Part shown: piece by piece, positions 9,452 through 17,759 of the stretch
Layout: the number at the start of each line of letters is the position of its first letter
Numbering within the stretch: the stretch's first letter is position 1
Assembly (NCBI RefSeq): GCF_001657485.1
Contig: NZ_LXFU01000052.1
Location: forward strand, 1-64,000
Direction: 5' to 3'
Length of the DNA stretch: 64,000 nt
DNA from: Rhizobium sp. WYCCWR10014
GTDB lineage: Bacteria; Pseudomonadota; Alphaproteobacteria; Rhizobiales; Rhizobiaceae
Program-made: the position numbers and the translations under genes
The notes under the pieces: model-generated
Told to the model about the DNA's origin: nothing
Databases searched by the model: none
The model's input: only the letters and a program-made list of their open reading frames with translations

Positions 9452-9642
9452 GTGAATTCCCCAGTGTTCGGCTCCGGTGGGAGCGCGGTTCTCGAAGAAG
9501 AAAATTCTGTTCCGCCGGCGGGGTCATTGTCCCGCTCTTGTATGGAAGGCCCGCATGTGCCGGGATCCAGGCCTTTCGTTGATTTCAGTGTGTCACCTGC
9601 ACCGCGCCGGATTCGCCGAATAGGCGCCATGAGGCGGCACAA

Positions 9643-9671
9643 AATACCGAATCTGACCGTTTCGCGGTATT
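9643..9671 (-). terminator. Possible weak stem-loop at the end of the aminotransferase gene
   Basis: Arms AATACCG (9643-9649) and CGGTATT (9665-9671) form a 7-bp stem just past the minus-strand stop at 9673, followed on that strand by a short TTTTG. The loop is long (15 nt) and the stem short, so this is only a candidate terminator. The 221-bp gap down to the HAD gene otherwise shows nothing clear. Confidence 0.3.
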
Positions 9672-9672
9672 C

Positions 9673-11049
9673 TCAGGCCTGCAGCGCCCGACGCACATCC
9701 GGGTCCTCCAGCGTCTCGTCCAGGGTGATGCGGGTGCGCTCAACGATCGCGTCTATCTCCGTTTCGGTGCAGCAGAGCGGCGGAGCATAGCCAAGCACGC
9801 CGTTGCCGAAGGCGCGGATGACGAGGCCGTGCTCCCAGGCGCGATCGAAGATACGGCGGGCGGGTTCGGCGGATGCCGGCAACGGCGTCTTGTTCACCTT
9901 GTCGACCACGAGCTCGACGGCGGCGAGCATGCCGCGGCCGCGGACATCGCCGACGAGCGGATGATCCCTCAGCGACTCCAGGCCCTGCATCAGCCGCGCG
10001 CCGGCCCTGACACCATTTTCGAGAAGGCCGTTTTCGTAGAGCTTCAGGACTTCGAGCCCGACCGCGGCGCTGACGGGATGGGCCGAATAGGTGTAGCCAT
10101 GGCCGACGGCGGCAGCACCCGCGCCTTCGGCAATCGTTTCATAGACATGATCGGCCATGAAGACGGCGCCCATGGGGACGTAGCCCGATGTGAGGCCCTT
10201 GGCGGTCGTCATGAAGTCAGGGACGACCTCATCCTCGGTGCAGGCAAAAAGCGGGCCTGTGCGGCCAAAGCCGGTGATCACTTCGTCCGCGACGAAAAGG
10301 ATGTCGTGCGCGCGGCAGAATTCGCGCATGGCTTTCATCCAGCCTTTCGGGGGCACCAGAACGCCGCCCGAGCCCTGGATCGGCTCGACGTAGAAAGCGG
10401 CAACGCGTTCCGGCCCGATCGCTTCGACCTTGCTTTTCAGCGCCGCAAGCGAGGCGTCGATGATCGCTTGCGGATTGTCGCCCACCGGGTTGCGATAGGC
10501 GTAGTGAGACGGAATTTTATGCTGCCAGTCGAAGGGAACGCCGAAGCCTGCATGGAAGGCAGGGAGCGCCGTCAGGCCCGCGCCGACCGTCGAGGAGCCA
10601 TGATAGCCCTGGTCGACCGAGATGAACTGATCGCGCTCGGGCTGTCCACGGGCGTTCCAGTAGTAGCGGATGAAGCGGATCGTGCTGTCTATCGCATCGG
10701 ATCCGCCGAGCGTGAAATAGACATGGTTGAGATCGCCCGGCGCGCGGTCGGCGAGTTCGCCGGCCAGCCGGATCGCGGGCTCGGAGCCGAGGCCGAAATA
10801 GGCCGTCGCATAGGGAAGCTCCCGCATCTGCCGGGCCGCTGCCTCGACGATGCTCTCGTGGCCATAACCGGCATTGACGCACCAGAGGCCGGCAAAGCCG
10901 TCGATCAGTTGCTTGCCCGATGCGTCGGTGACCGTCGCGCCCTTCGCAGAGGCCAGCACGCGCACGCCAAGCTTTTCGTGGCCGCGGTAGGAGGCGACCG
11001 GATGAATGAGGTGGGCGCGATCGAGTTCGATGAGGGAATTGCTGTACAT
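9673..11049 (-). CDS. Class III pyridoxal-phosphate aminotransferase (omega-amino acid/diamine type)
   Basis: 458 residues from the ATG at 11049. This start is preferred because a GGAG box lies 6 bases upstream, and an earlier in-frame ATG at 11091 would overlap the GNAT gene. The PLP pocket is typical: the V-A-D-E-V-I-T-G-F-G-R-T-G strand with the ring-stacking Asp at about residue 250, and the Schiff-base Lys in T-T-A-K-G-L-T-S-G-Y at about residue 280. This fold group moves a terminal amino group (beta-alanine, GABA, putrescine, taurine and similar) to pyruvate or 2-oxoglutarate. It lies 13 bases after the GNAT gene and upstream of HAD and transporter genes. The neighbours suggest use of an imported amine. 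Confidence 0.9.
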   Translation of the reverse strand: MYSNSLIELDRAHLIHPVASYRGHEKLGVRVLASAKGATVTDASGKQLIDGFAGLWCVNAGYGHESIVEAAARQMRELPYATAYFGLGSEPAIRLAGELADRAPGDLNHVYFTLGGSDAIDSTIRFIRYYWNARGQPERDQFISVDQGYHGSSTVGAGLTALPAFHAGFGVPFDWQHKIPSHYAYRNPVGDNPQAIIDASLAALKSKVEAIGPERVAAFYVEPIQGSGGVLVPPKGWMKAMREFCRAHDILFVADEVITGFGRTGPLFACTEDEVVPDFMTTAKGLTSGYVPMGAVFMADHVYETIAEGAGAAAVGHGYTYSAHPVSAAVGLEVLKLYENGLLENGVRAGARLMQGLESLRDHPLVGDVRGRGMLAAVELVVDKVNKTPLPASAEPARRIFDRAWEHGLVIRAFGNGVLGYAPPLCCTETEIDAIVERTRITLDETLEDPDVRRALQA

Positions 11050-11062
11050 GGAGATCTCCGGA

Positions 11063-11899
11063 TCAGCCGAGTGCCTGGCTGGCGAGGGCAAAGGTGGTGG
11101 CGGTCGGATCGGCAGCGTCGTTGGCCAACGGCTTTCTCATCGTGATTCCGCCGCCGACATGGGAGAGCCCCTGTTCGGCGAGCCAAGGGGAAAGTCCGGC
11201 GTCTGCAGTGGTATCGACCCTGAGGAACCGTCCGGGCCGTCTGGCGATGAAATGTTCGATGAGTGTCCTGGCCTCGCCGAGGTCGGCGGCCACCACGGGT
11301 CCGATCACTTCGCCGCGGCCGAAAGGACGCAGGCAAGCGAACCCGGAAATACGGCCGTCACGGCGAATGACGGCGAATTCGCCGATCCCGGCGAGATAGG
11401 AGAGCAGCCCTTCGCGGTCGGCGCCGAAGGCAAGTCGGTCGAGTGCCGCGATGGCAGGAAGGTCGGCGTCGGTAGCGGCTTGCGTTTCCGCCGGCGCGGC
11501 AATTTCTCCGGCAAGACCTTGGTGCTGCAGCACGGTTCCCGTCTCGCGGAAGCCAAGCTTTTGGTAGAGCGGCAGACCTGCCGTCGTCGCCACCAGCCTC
11601 AGCGGCCGGTCTCCCGCGGTCAGCAATGCGGCGTCCATCAGCCTGCGGCCGAGGCCGCGCCCGCGCATCGTCTCGTCGACGATGACCATGTTGATGGTCG
11701 CACAATCCCCCTTGTATGGTGTGACGAGCACGGTGCCGACGACCTTGCCGTCCTCGACCGCGACCATCGCTTCGCTCAAGGCGAGCGCCAGCTGCCAGTC
11801 TTCCGTCCGATGCGGCCAGCCCGCCTGTCGCGAGAGCGCGACGGCGGCTTCCAGATGGTCCGGGCCGAACGGGACGATTTCGATCTGACTTGCTTGCAT
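11063..11899 (-). CDS. Tandem GNAT-family N-acetyltransferase
   Basis: 278 residues from the ATG at 11899, which has AAGGA 7 bases upstream (an earlier ATG at 11914 lacks one). The first half is a GNAT fold with the acetyl-CoA loop pattern V-D-E-T-M-R-G-R-G-L-G-R-R-L-M. The second half begins near residue 130 (A-I-A-A-L-D-R-L-A-F-G-A-D-R) and is a degenerate second GNAT-like lobe ending in S-Q-A-L-G. The protein at 35690-36610 has the same two-lobe layout, the same F-G-x-D-R and R-P/R-F-G-R-G blocks and an identical last five residues. Both sit beside aminotransferase/deacetylase catabolic genes, so an amine or amino-acid acetylation role is plausible but unproven. Confidence 0.85.
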   Translation of the reverse strand: MQASQIEIVPFGPDHLEAAVALSRQAGWPHRTEDWQLALALSEAMVAVEDGKVVGTVLVTPYKGDCATINMVIVDETMRGRGLGRRLMDAALLTAGDRPLRLVATTAGLPLYQKLGFRETGTVLQHQGLAGEIAAPAETQAATDADLPAIAALDRLAFGADREGLLSYLAGIGEFAVIRRDGRISGFACLRPFGRGEVIGPVVAADLGEARTLIEHFIARRPGRFLRVDTTADAGLSPWLAEQGLSHVGGGITMRKPLANDAADPTATTFALASQALG

Positions 11900-12101
11900 G
11901 GGGGCGTCCTTCATGTCGTGCCCGCCAGTCTGCCGGAGCGCCGGCGGGCAGATCGTCTGAAGGCCATGGTTCAGGCAGTATCTTATGGCTTTGCTATCAT
12001 CGGCCGCCGCATCTTATGCTAGAACCAACCGATATGCGTCCTATCCAGATCCTGGCGGTGGGTCCTGGCGCTCGACACATCACGGACATGCGATGGGCAT
12101 G

Positions 12102-13382
12102 TCAGTGCATCATCGCCAGCGCTGCCGTAAAAAAATCTTCGCCTCCGAAGTTCCCCGATTTCAACGCCAGAAGCATATCGCCCTGGGCATTGCCGACCGT
12201 GCGCAGCACCGGCACGCCAGGCGCAATCTCCGGGCCGATCAGAAATGCCGGAATGGCAAGCCTGTCGACCGCCGCGCCTGAGGTTTCACCGCCGGCGACT
12301 ACGAGGCGCCGCACGCCTCTCTCCACCAGTTCGGCTGTGATGATCGACGTCGCGGTCTCGATCGCGTGGCCGGAGGCTTCCCTTCCATGCAGCGATTGCA
12401 GTCGGGACACGGTTTCAGGCGCAGCACTCGCGGCAATGACGAGGGGGCCGGCGGAGATGCGGTCTCCGGCCCAGGAAATCGCTGCGGCGATCTCATCGGG
12501 ACCGGCAAGCAGCCGTTCCGGGTCGAGCCGCAGGACGGGCATCGACCGTTCGGCGACGTCGATCTGGTGGAGTGTCGCCTTGGAGCAACTGCCGGCAACG
12601 ATGGCGGAAAGCCCACCCACCGGGCGAATGGCGTCCGCCGTCGTTGCGCCGTCGGACGATATCCGACCGGAGCGGACGAGCGCGCGGGCAAGGCCGAGGC
12701 CGAGGCCGGACGCACCGGTGGACACCGGCGTTTCAAGAGCGACCTCGCCGAGCGTTTCAAGATCGCGTTCGAAAATCGCATCGGCGATAACAGCAGTGAC
12801 GCCTGCCGCGCGCAGGGAGTCTAGCCTTGCCTTGACGGCGCCGGGTCCGGCCGCGATGGCTGTGAGATCGACCAGTCCGACAGCGTTGCGCGATTGTTGG
12901 GTGAGAACCCGCACGAGATTGGCGTCATGCATCGGATTGAGGGGGTGATCCTTGAGCGGGCTTTCGTTCAACGGCTGGCCCCCGACGAAGAGATGGCCAA
13001 GATAGACGGTGCGTCCCGTTTCCGGAAAGGCGGGTGTCACCAGCACGGAGCCGCCTCCGGCCGCCTCGCTTAATGCCTCGGTGACCGGACCGATATTGCC
13101 GGCATCGGTGGAATCGAAGGTCGAGCAGATCTTGTAAAGCACATGGCCGGCACCCCGCTGGCGCAGCCATCGTTCGGCGCTTGCCGCCGCCGCCACGGCA
13201 TCGGAGGCCGGGACGGCGCGGATCTTCAGGGAAACAACCACAGCGTCGACATCCGGTAGTGCCAGCGACGGATCGGGGATGCCGACCGTCTGCACCGTGC
13301 GCAGACCGTTCTTCGTCAGCGTGTTGGCGAGGTCGGAAGCGCCGGTATAGTCGTCAGCAATTGATCCGAGCAAAATAGCCAT
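12102..13382 (-). CDS. otnK: 3-oxo-tetronate kinase (four-carbon acid sugar kinase)
   Basis: 426 residues of the DUF1537/four-carbon acid sugar kinase family. The substrate motif A-D-D-Y-T-G-A-S-D-L-A-N lies at residues 8-19, a Gly-rich nucleotide-binding C-terminal half contains V-V-A-G-G-E-T-S-G-A at about residue 365, and a second conserved S-C-S block at about residue 245. OtnK phosphorylates 3-oxo-tetronate at C4 with ATP in threonate/erythronate breakdown. The start codon is 3 bases from the end of otnI, with a GGAG inside the otnI end, so the genes are coupled. Together with ltnD, otnI and otnC this completes the pathway to dihydroxyacetone phosphate, which makes the assignment firm. 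Confidence 0.93.
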   Translation of the reverse strand: MAILLGSIADDYTGASDLANTLTKNGLRTVQTVGIPDPSLALPDVDAVVVSLKIRAVPASDAVAAAASAERWLRQRGAGHVLYKICSTFDSTDAGNIGPVTEALSEAAGGGSVLVTPAFPETGRTVYLGHLFVGGQPLNESPLKDHPLNPMHDANLVRVLTQQSRNAVGLVDLTAIAAGPGAVKARLDSLRAAGVTAVIADAIFERDLETLGEVALETPVSTGASGLGLGLARALVRSGRISSDGATTADAIRPVGGLSAIVAGSCSKATLHQIDVAERSMPVLRLDPERLLAGPDEIAAAISWAGDRISAGPLVIAASAAPETVSRLQSLHGREASGHAIETATSIITAELVERGVRRLVVAGGETSGAAVDRLAIPAFLIGPEIAPGVPVLRTVGNAQGDMLLALKSGNFGGEDFFTAALAMMH

Positions 13383-13385
13383 CCT

Positions 13386-14162
13386 CTAGCTCCGTGCAAA
13401 GGGTTTGAACCAGCCAAGACCGTCCAATGTCTGGCCGCGCGGGATATATTCGCAGCCGATGAAACCGTCGTAATCCAGGCTGTCGATTTCGCCGAATAGA
13501 TAGGGATAGTTCAACTCCTCCCCGTCCGGTTCGTTGCGTGACGGCACGCTGGCGATCTGGATATGGCCGGTGATCGACAGCAGGCGTCGCAACGCCATGG
13601 CGACGTCGCCATGGATGATCTGACGGTGATAGATGTCGAACTGGAGCTTCAGGTTCGGCAGGCCGCATTCGGCAATCAGCCGCTCGGCGGCGCGGAAGTC
13701 GTTGAGAAAATATCCAGGCATGTTGCGCCCGTTGATCGGCTCGAGCAGGAGATCGATGCCCTTTTCCGCAAGCCGCCCGGCAGCATAAGTGACGGAGCGC
13801 CGGTAACAGGAGGAAGCGTCTTCATCATGAGGGTCGGCGATGCCTGCCATCAGGTGCAATCGCCTGACGCCCGTCGCCGCCGCATAGTCCAGTGCCCGCT
13901 CGACATCCGCTTTCAGCGCATCGAACCGTCCAGGAAGAGCCGCGATGCCACGCTCGCCTGCTGCCCAGTCGCCCGGCGGCAGGTTGAACAAGGCCTGCTG
14001 CAGATTGTTGCGGGCAAGCCGTTCGGCGATTGCCTCAGGCGTGGCTTCGTAGGGAAAGAGGTATTCGACGGCGGCAAAGCCGGCATCGGCTGCGGCGTCG
14101 AAGCGGTCGAGGAACGCCCATTCGTTGAACATCATCGTCAGGTTGGCGGCGAAAACCGGCAT
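13386..14162 (-). CDS. otnI: 2-oxo-tetronate isomerase (hydroxypyruvate-isomerase-like TIM barrel)
   Basis: 258 residues, the usual size for OtnI/Hyi. It is an AP-endonuclease-2-type TIM barrel with metal-binding acids in L-L-L-E-P-I-N-G-R, L-Q-F-D-I-Y-H, and the C-terminal I-G-C-E-Y-I-P. OtnI converts 2-oxo-tetronate, the product of LtnD, to 3-oxo-tetronate, the OtnK substrate. It has an AAGGA ribosome site and sits between ltnD and otnK. Hydroxypyruvate isomerase is the close alternative, but the neighbours decide for OtnI. Confidence 0.92.
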   Translation of the reverse strand: MPVFAANLTMMFNEWAFLDRFDAAADAGFAAVEYLFPYEATPEAIAERLARNNLQQALFNLPPGDWAAGERGIAALPGRFDALKADVERALDYAAATGVRRLHLMAGIADPHDEDASSCYRRSVTYAAGRLAEKGIDLLLEPINGRNMPGYFLNDFRAAERLIAECGLPNLKLQFDIYHRQIIHGDVAMALRRLLSITGHIQIASVPSRNEPDGEELNYPYLFGEIDSLDYDGFIGCEYIPRGQTLDGLGWFKPFARS

Positions 14163-14176
14163 GTCTAGCGTTCCTT

Positions 14177-15121
14177 TTACAGGCTCTGCGGCTCTTTGGT
14201 GGAGCTCGGCAATTCAGCGCCGGAGAGCTTGGCATAGAGCCGCGCGAGCGAGGAATCGTCGTCACGGCCCATGCCCGCCCCGGAGGCGGCCAGATACATC
14301 TGCAAGGCGGCTGCCGCGAGGGGTACCGGATAACGCTCGGAGCGGGCCATGTCCTGGACGATACCGAGATCCTTGACGAAAATCTCGATGCTGCTGAGCG
14401 GCGTATAGTCCCCGGCCAGCACGTGCGGCACACGATTTTCGAACATCCAGGAATTGCCGGCCGACGCGATGATCACCTCATAGACCTTGTCGAGGTCGAG
14501 ACCCTGCTTGGCGGCAAAGGTTATGGCCTCACAGGCGGCGGCGATGTGCACGCCGGCGAGAAGCTGGTTGATCATCTTGAAGGCCGCGCCTTTACCGGCC
14601 TCGTCTCCAAGTTCGTAGACCTTGCCGGCCATGGCGTCGAGACCCGGGCGTGCCGTGTCGAAGGCCTGGCTGGAGCCGGACGCCATGATCGTCAGTTCGC
14701 CACGCGCCGACTTGGCCGCGCCGCCCGAAATCGGCGCGTCGAGATAATGCAGGCCGAGAGCCTCCGTCCGCTGTGCCAGATCGCGTGCGACCGCGGGATC
14801 CATGGTGGCCGACGAGATGAAGACGGCGCCGGGCTTCATTGTATGCGCGACGCCTTCGGGCCCGAACAGCACGGCCTCGGTCTGCGCGCCGTTGACGACC
14901 ACGGAGACGACGATGTCGGCGTCCTTCGCCGCAGCGGCAGGGGTTGACGCGCCACGTCCGCCATCGGCGATGAAGCGGTCCACCGCCGCCGGCGTGATGT
15001 CATATCCAATGACGTCGAGACCTGCGCGCTTCATCGACTGGGCCATTCCAAGCCCCATGGAACCAAGACCGATGACGGCTGCGACAACGGCCGAGCCCGA
15101 GTTTTCAGCAAGCGGTGGCAT
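14177..15121 (-). CDS. ltnD: L-threonate dehydrogenase (beta-hydroxyacid dehydrogenase family)
   Basis: 314 residues from the ATG at 15121 (GGAG 9 bases upstream). The frame is open further back, but a start there would run into the MFS gene. The NAD motif G-L-G-S-M-G-L-G-M lies at about residue 18, the substrate loop D-A-P-I-S-G-G-A-A-K-S-A-R-G at about residue 127, and the catalytic Lys in F-K-M-I-N-Q-L-L at about residue 180. LtnD oxidises L-threonate at C2 to 2-oxo-tetronate with NAD+. It is the first enzyme of the pathway and the first enzyme gene after the transporter. Confidence 0.92.
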   Translation of the reverse strand: MPPLAENSGSAVVAAVIGLGSMGLGMAQSMKRAGLDVIGYDITPAAVDRFIADGGRGASTPAAAAKDADIVVSVVVNGAQTEAVLFGPEGVAHTMKPGAVFISSATMDPAVARDLAQRTEALGLHYLDAPISGGAAKSARGELTIMASGSSQAFDTARPGLDAMAGKVYELGDEAGKGAAFKMINQLLAGVHIAAACEAITFAAKQGLDLDKVYEVIIASAGNSWMFENRVPHVLAGDYTPLSSIEIFVKDLGIVQDMARSERYPVPLAAAALQMYLAASGAGMGRDDDSSLARLYAKLSGAELPSSTKEPQSL

Positions 15122-15157
15122 GAGGAGGTTCTCCAGTCTCGTGAGGAAAGGTCTGCG

Positions 15158-15181
15158 CCCTCCGGGTACTAACCCGGAGGG
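15158..15181 (-). promoter_or_regulatory. Perfect 10-bp hairpin between transporter gene and ltnD
   Basis: Arms CCCTCCGGGT and ACCCGGAGGG flank a 4-nt loop (ACTA). There is no T-run on the minus strand, so it is not a standard terminator. In this position, between the first and second genes of the threonate operon, it may act as an mRNA 3'-end stabiliser or processing site that gives the transporter and the enzymes different levels. Structure is seen; function is inferred. Confidence 0.6.
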
Positions 15182-15189
15182 GCTGTGGT

Positions 15190-16506
15190 CTAGCGATTGA
15201 CGGTTTTCGCAGGAACCGTCAACACGGCCAGCGAACCAATGACCAAGGCCGCCGCCAGCAGATACATGCCGGCGCTGTTGGTGCCGGTGAAGTCTTTGAG
15301 ATAGCCTACCAGAAACGGCCCGAGAAACCCGGCGAGATTGCCGACGGAATTGATCCAGGCAATGCCGGCCGCAGCGCCCGTACCTGCAAGAAAAGCCGTC
15401 GGAAGCGACCAGAACAGCGGCGCGCAACTAATGGCGCCGGCAGCAGCCAGCGAGAGGCAGACAATCGAGACGGTCGTGCTCGTCGCCATCGTCGCCGCAA
15501 CGAAACCGCCGGCGGCGATGAGGGCCGGGACGACGAGGTGCCAGCGGCGTTCGCGCAGCCTGTCGGCGGAACGTCCGAGCGCCAGCATGGCAACAAATGT
15601 GCAGATATAGGGGATCGCGGAAATCAGGCCGATATTGAGGTTTCCGCTGACGCCCGAGGCCTTGACGATGGTCGGCATCCAGAAATTCAGGCCATATTGC
15701 CCGAGCACGAAGCAGAAATAGATCAGGCACATCAGCCAGACGCGACGGTCGGTCAGCGTTGCGCCGATGCTGTGCGGGCTGGCCGTCTTGGCCCGGTTCT
15801 CCGCCTCGATATTGGCCGTCAGCACGCCTTTTTCCTCATCGTTCAGCCATTTCGCGCCCTGGATCGTATCATCAAGGTAGAACAACGTCGCAACGCCGAA
15901 AAGAATGGCCGGAATGGCTTCGATCAGGAACATCCACTGCCAGCCGGAAAGTCCGTGCGTGCCGTGAAAACTGTCCATCAGGAGACCCGAAAGCGGATTG
16001 CCGAAAATCGCGGAGATCGGGATCGCCGACATGAAGGTGGTGATGATCCTGGCGCGGCGATGGGCCGGATACCACGCGGTCAGATAGAGAATGATGCCGG
16101 GGAAAAATCCGGCTTCGGCAACGCCCAGCAGGAAACGCAGGACATAGAAGACGGTTTCCGAAGAGGTGAACATGAAAGCGGCCGAAATGACGCCCCAGGT
16201 CAGCATGATGCGGGCGATCCACACCCGTGCGCCAACCTTGTTCATGATGATGTTGCTCGGCACTTCAAACAGAAAATAGCCGATGAAGAAAATGCCCGCG
16301 CCGATGCCATAGGCGGCTTCCGAAAGACCGAGCTCGCTCGACATCTGCAGCTTGGCGAAGCCGACATTGACGCGGTCGAGATAGGCGACCACGTAGCACA
16401 GCATCAAAAAGGGTACGATGCGCCAGAATACCTTGCCATAGGCACGGTCTTCGAGCGTCTGGGCGGGATGTGCGCCAACGACTGGCGCCTGCGTCTGCAG
16501 CGTCAT
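15190..16506 (-). CDS. MFS transporter, anion:cation symporter (ACS) family, probable threonate/tetronate uptake
   Basis: 438 residues with about 12 membrane segments. The first-loop signature D-R-V-N-V-G-F-A-K-L-Q-M lies at about residue 44, and the A-E-A-G-F-F-P-G motif of the sugar-acid/phthalate-type ACS carriers at about residue 130. These carriers import organic anions with protons. The gene is first in the threonate operon, directly behind the three operators, with a GGAGG ribosome site. Threonate (or another C4 sugar acid) is the likely cargo by context. The protein alone would also fit tartrate, glucarate or phthalate derivatives. Confidence 0.9.
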   Translation of the reverse strand: MTLQTQAPVVGAHPAQTLEDRAYGKVFWRIVPFLMLCYVVAYLDRVNVGFAKLQMSSELGLSEAAYGIGAGIFFIGYFLFEVPSNIIMNKVGARVWIARIMLTWGVISAAFMFTSSETVFYVLRFLLGVAEAGFFPGIILYLTAWYPAHRRARIITTFMSAIPISAIFGNPLSGLLMDSFHGTHGLSGWQWMFLIEAIPAILFGVATLFYLDDTIQGAKWLNDEEKGVLTANIEAENRAKTASPHSIGATLTDRRVWLMCLIYFCFVLGQYGLNFWMPTIVKASGVSGNLNIGLISAIPYICTFVAMLALGRSADRLRERRWHLVVPALIAAGGFVAATMATSTTVSIVCLSLAAAGAISCAPLFWSLPTAFLAGTGAAAGIAWINSVGNLAGFLGPFLVGYLKDFTGTNSAGMYLLAAALVIGSLAVLTVPAKTVNR

Positions 16507-16570
16507 GGTTTTCTCCTCCGATTGTTGCCGCGGTCTCCTGTCGATCCTCCCGCGGCACGCCGAGCCATTT

Positions 16571-16638
16571 TGGCAGCGCTGCCATTTTCATTAATTCATT
16601 TTGGCAGCGCTGCCAACAGCAAATTGGTAGCGCTGCCA
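16571..16638. promoter_or_regulatory. Three LacI-type operators between the divergent threonate arms
   Basis: The 14-bp perfect palindrome TGGCAGCGCTGCCA occurs at 16571-16584 and again at 16602-16615. A one-base variant (TGGTAGCGCTGCCA) lies at 16625-16638. Centre-to-centre distances are 31 and 23 bp. The central GCGC flanked by inverted arms is classical for LacI/GalR proteins, and the regulator gene starts 35 bp to the right. The sites lie 65-132 bp upstream of the transporter start and just before the lacI-type start, so both promoters are probably repressed and freed by a pathway intermediate. Confidence 0.88.
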
Positions 16639-16672
16639 AAAAAACCTTGCTTCTTGGCGGGAGCGGTGAAAA

Positions 16673-17743
16673 ATGGTGAAAACGCGGTGGTCATCGGGCG
16701 GGCAGGCCGGGCAACCACCCCAACAGTCGGGTTCAAACGTAACGATGGAATTCAAACATCAACCGACGGCAACGCTTGCCGAAGTCGCGGAGGCGGCCGG
16801 TGTTGGCGAGAGCACGGTGTCGCGCGTACTGCGCAACCACGGTTCGTTTTCCGGCAAGACGCGGGAGCGGGTGATGGCCGCGGTCGAGCGGCTGGGCTAT
16901 GTGCCGAACCGGATCGCGGGAACGCTTGCCTCCACCGGTTCGCGTCTTGTCGCCTTCGTAATTCCCTCGCTGTCCAACATCGTCTTCCCCGACGTGCTGC
17001 GCGGTGCCAGCGCCGTTCTGGAGGAAAACCGGTATCAGGCGGTATTCTCCGTGACCGATTATGATCCGGGCAAGGAGGAAGCGCTCGCCGCCGCGATGCT
17101 CGCCTGGCGGCCGGCGGCGGTCATGCTGGCGGGATGCGAGCATACCGAGGGCACGGTGAAGATGCTACGCGCCAGCGGGTGCCGGGTCGTCGAACTGCTC
17201 GATCTGGACGGCGATGCTCTCGACATCGCGGTCGGCTTCTCGAACCGCGCGGCCGGACGGGAGAGCGCTGCCTTCCTGCTGAAGCGGGGCTATCGCCGGA
17301 TCGGCTATGTCGGCCACGACCTGAACCGCGATACCCGTGCCGGCAAGCGGTTTTCCAGCTTTTGCGAAACGCTCGCTGCGCATGACGCCCCGCTCGTCGC
17401 CCGCGAGATTCTCCCAGGCGCTTCGTCCGTGGAAAATGGCAGGTTGGGGCTGGAGCGGCTGCTTGCCCAGACGAGCGATCTCGATGCGGTTTATTTTTCC
17501 AACGACGACATGGCGCTGGGCGGTTATTTTCACTGTCTGGCCGAGGGAATCGCGATCCCCTCGAAGCTCGCCATTTTCGGCTATAACGGCCTCGATATCG
17601 GCCGAGCAACACCGCAACCCTTGTCGACCATCCGAACGCCGCGCGTGGCGACGGGGCAGATAGCCGCGCAGATGGTCGTCGCCAATGCGCCACCGCAGGC
17701 AGTCGATCTCGGCTTTGAACTGATCGAAGGGGCAACCGCCTAA
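16673..17743 (+). CDS. LacI/GalR family transcriptional regulator of the threonate cluster
   Basis: 356 residues. The DNA-binding helix-turn-helix (A-T-L-A-E-V-A-E-A-A-G-V-G-E-S-T-V-S-R-V-L-R) lies at about residues 33-54, the hinge helix (V-P-N-R-I-A-G-T-L-A) at about 77-86, then a periplasmic-binding-protein-like effector domain. The ATG at 16673 has GGGAG upstream and gives a 24-residue lead; the internal ATG at 16745 gives the canonical N-terminus but a poor ribosome site, so the start is uncertain. It neighbours three palindromic operators and is followed 16 bp later by otnC, so it probably controls both arms. Confidence 0.9.
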   Translation: MVKTRWSSGGQAGQPPQQSGSNVTMEFKHQPTATLAEVAEAAGVGESTVSRVLRNHGSFSGKTRERVMAAVERLGYVPNRIAGTLASTGSRLVAFVIPSLSNIVFPDVLRGASAVLEENRYQAVFSVTDYDPGKEEALAAAMLAWRPAAVMLAGCEHTEGTVKMLRASGCRVVELLDLDGDALDIAVGFSNRAAGRESAAFLLKRGYRRIGYVGHDLNRDTRAGKRFSSFCETLAAHDAPLVAREILPGASSVENGRLGLERLLAQTSDLDAVYFSNDDMALGGYFHCLAEGIAIPSKLAIFGYNGLDIGRATPQPLSTIRTPRVATGQIAAQMVVANAPPQAVDLGFELIEGATA

Positions 17744-17759
17744 TATTGGAGGAACTGTC

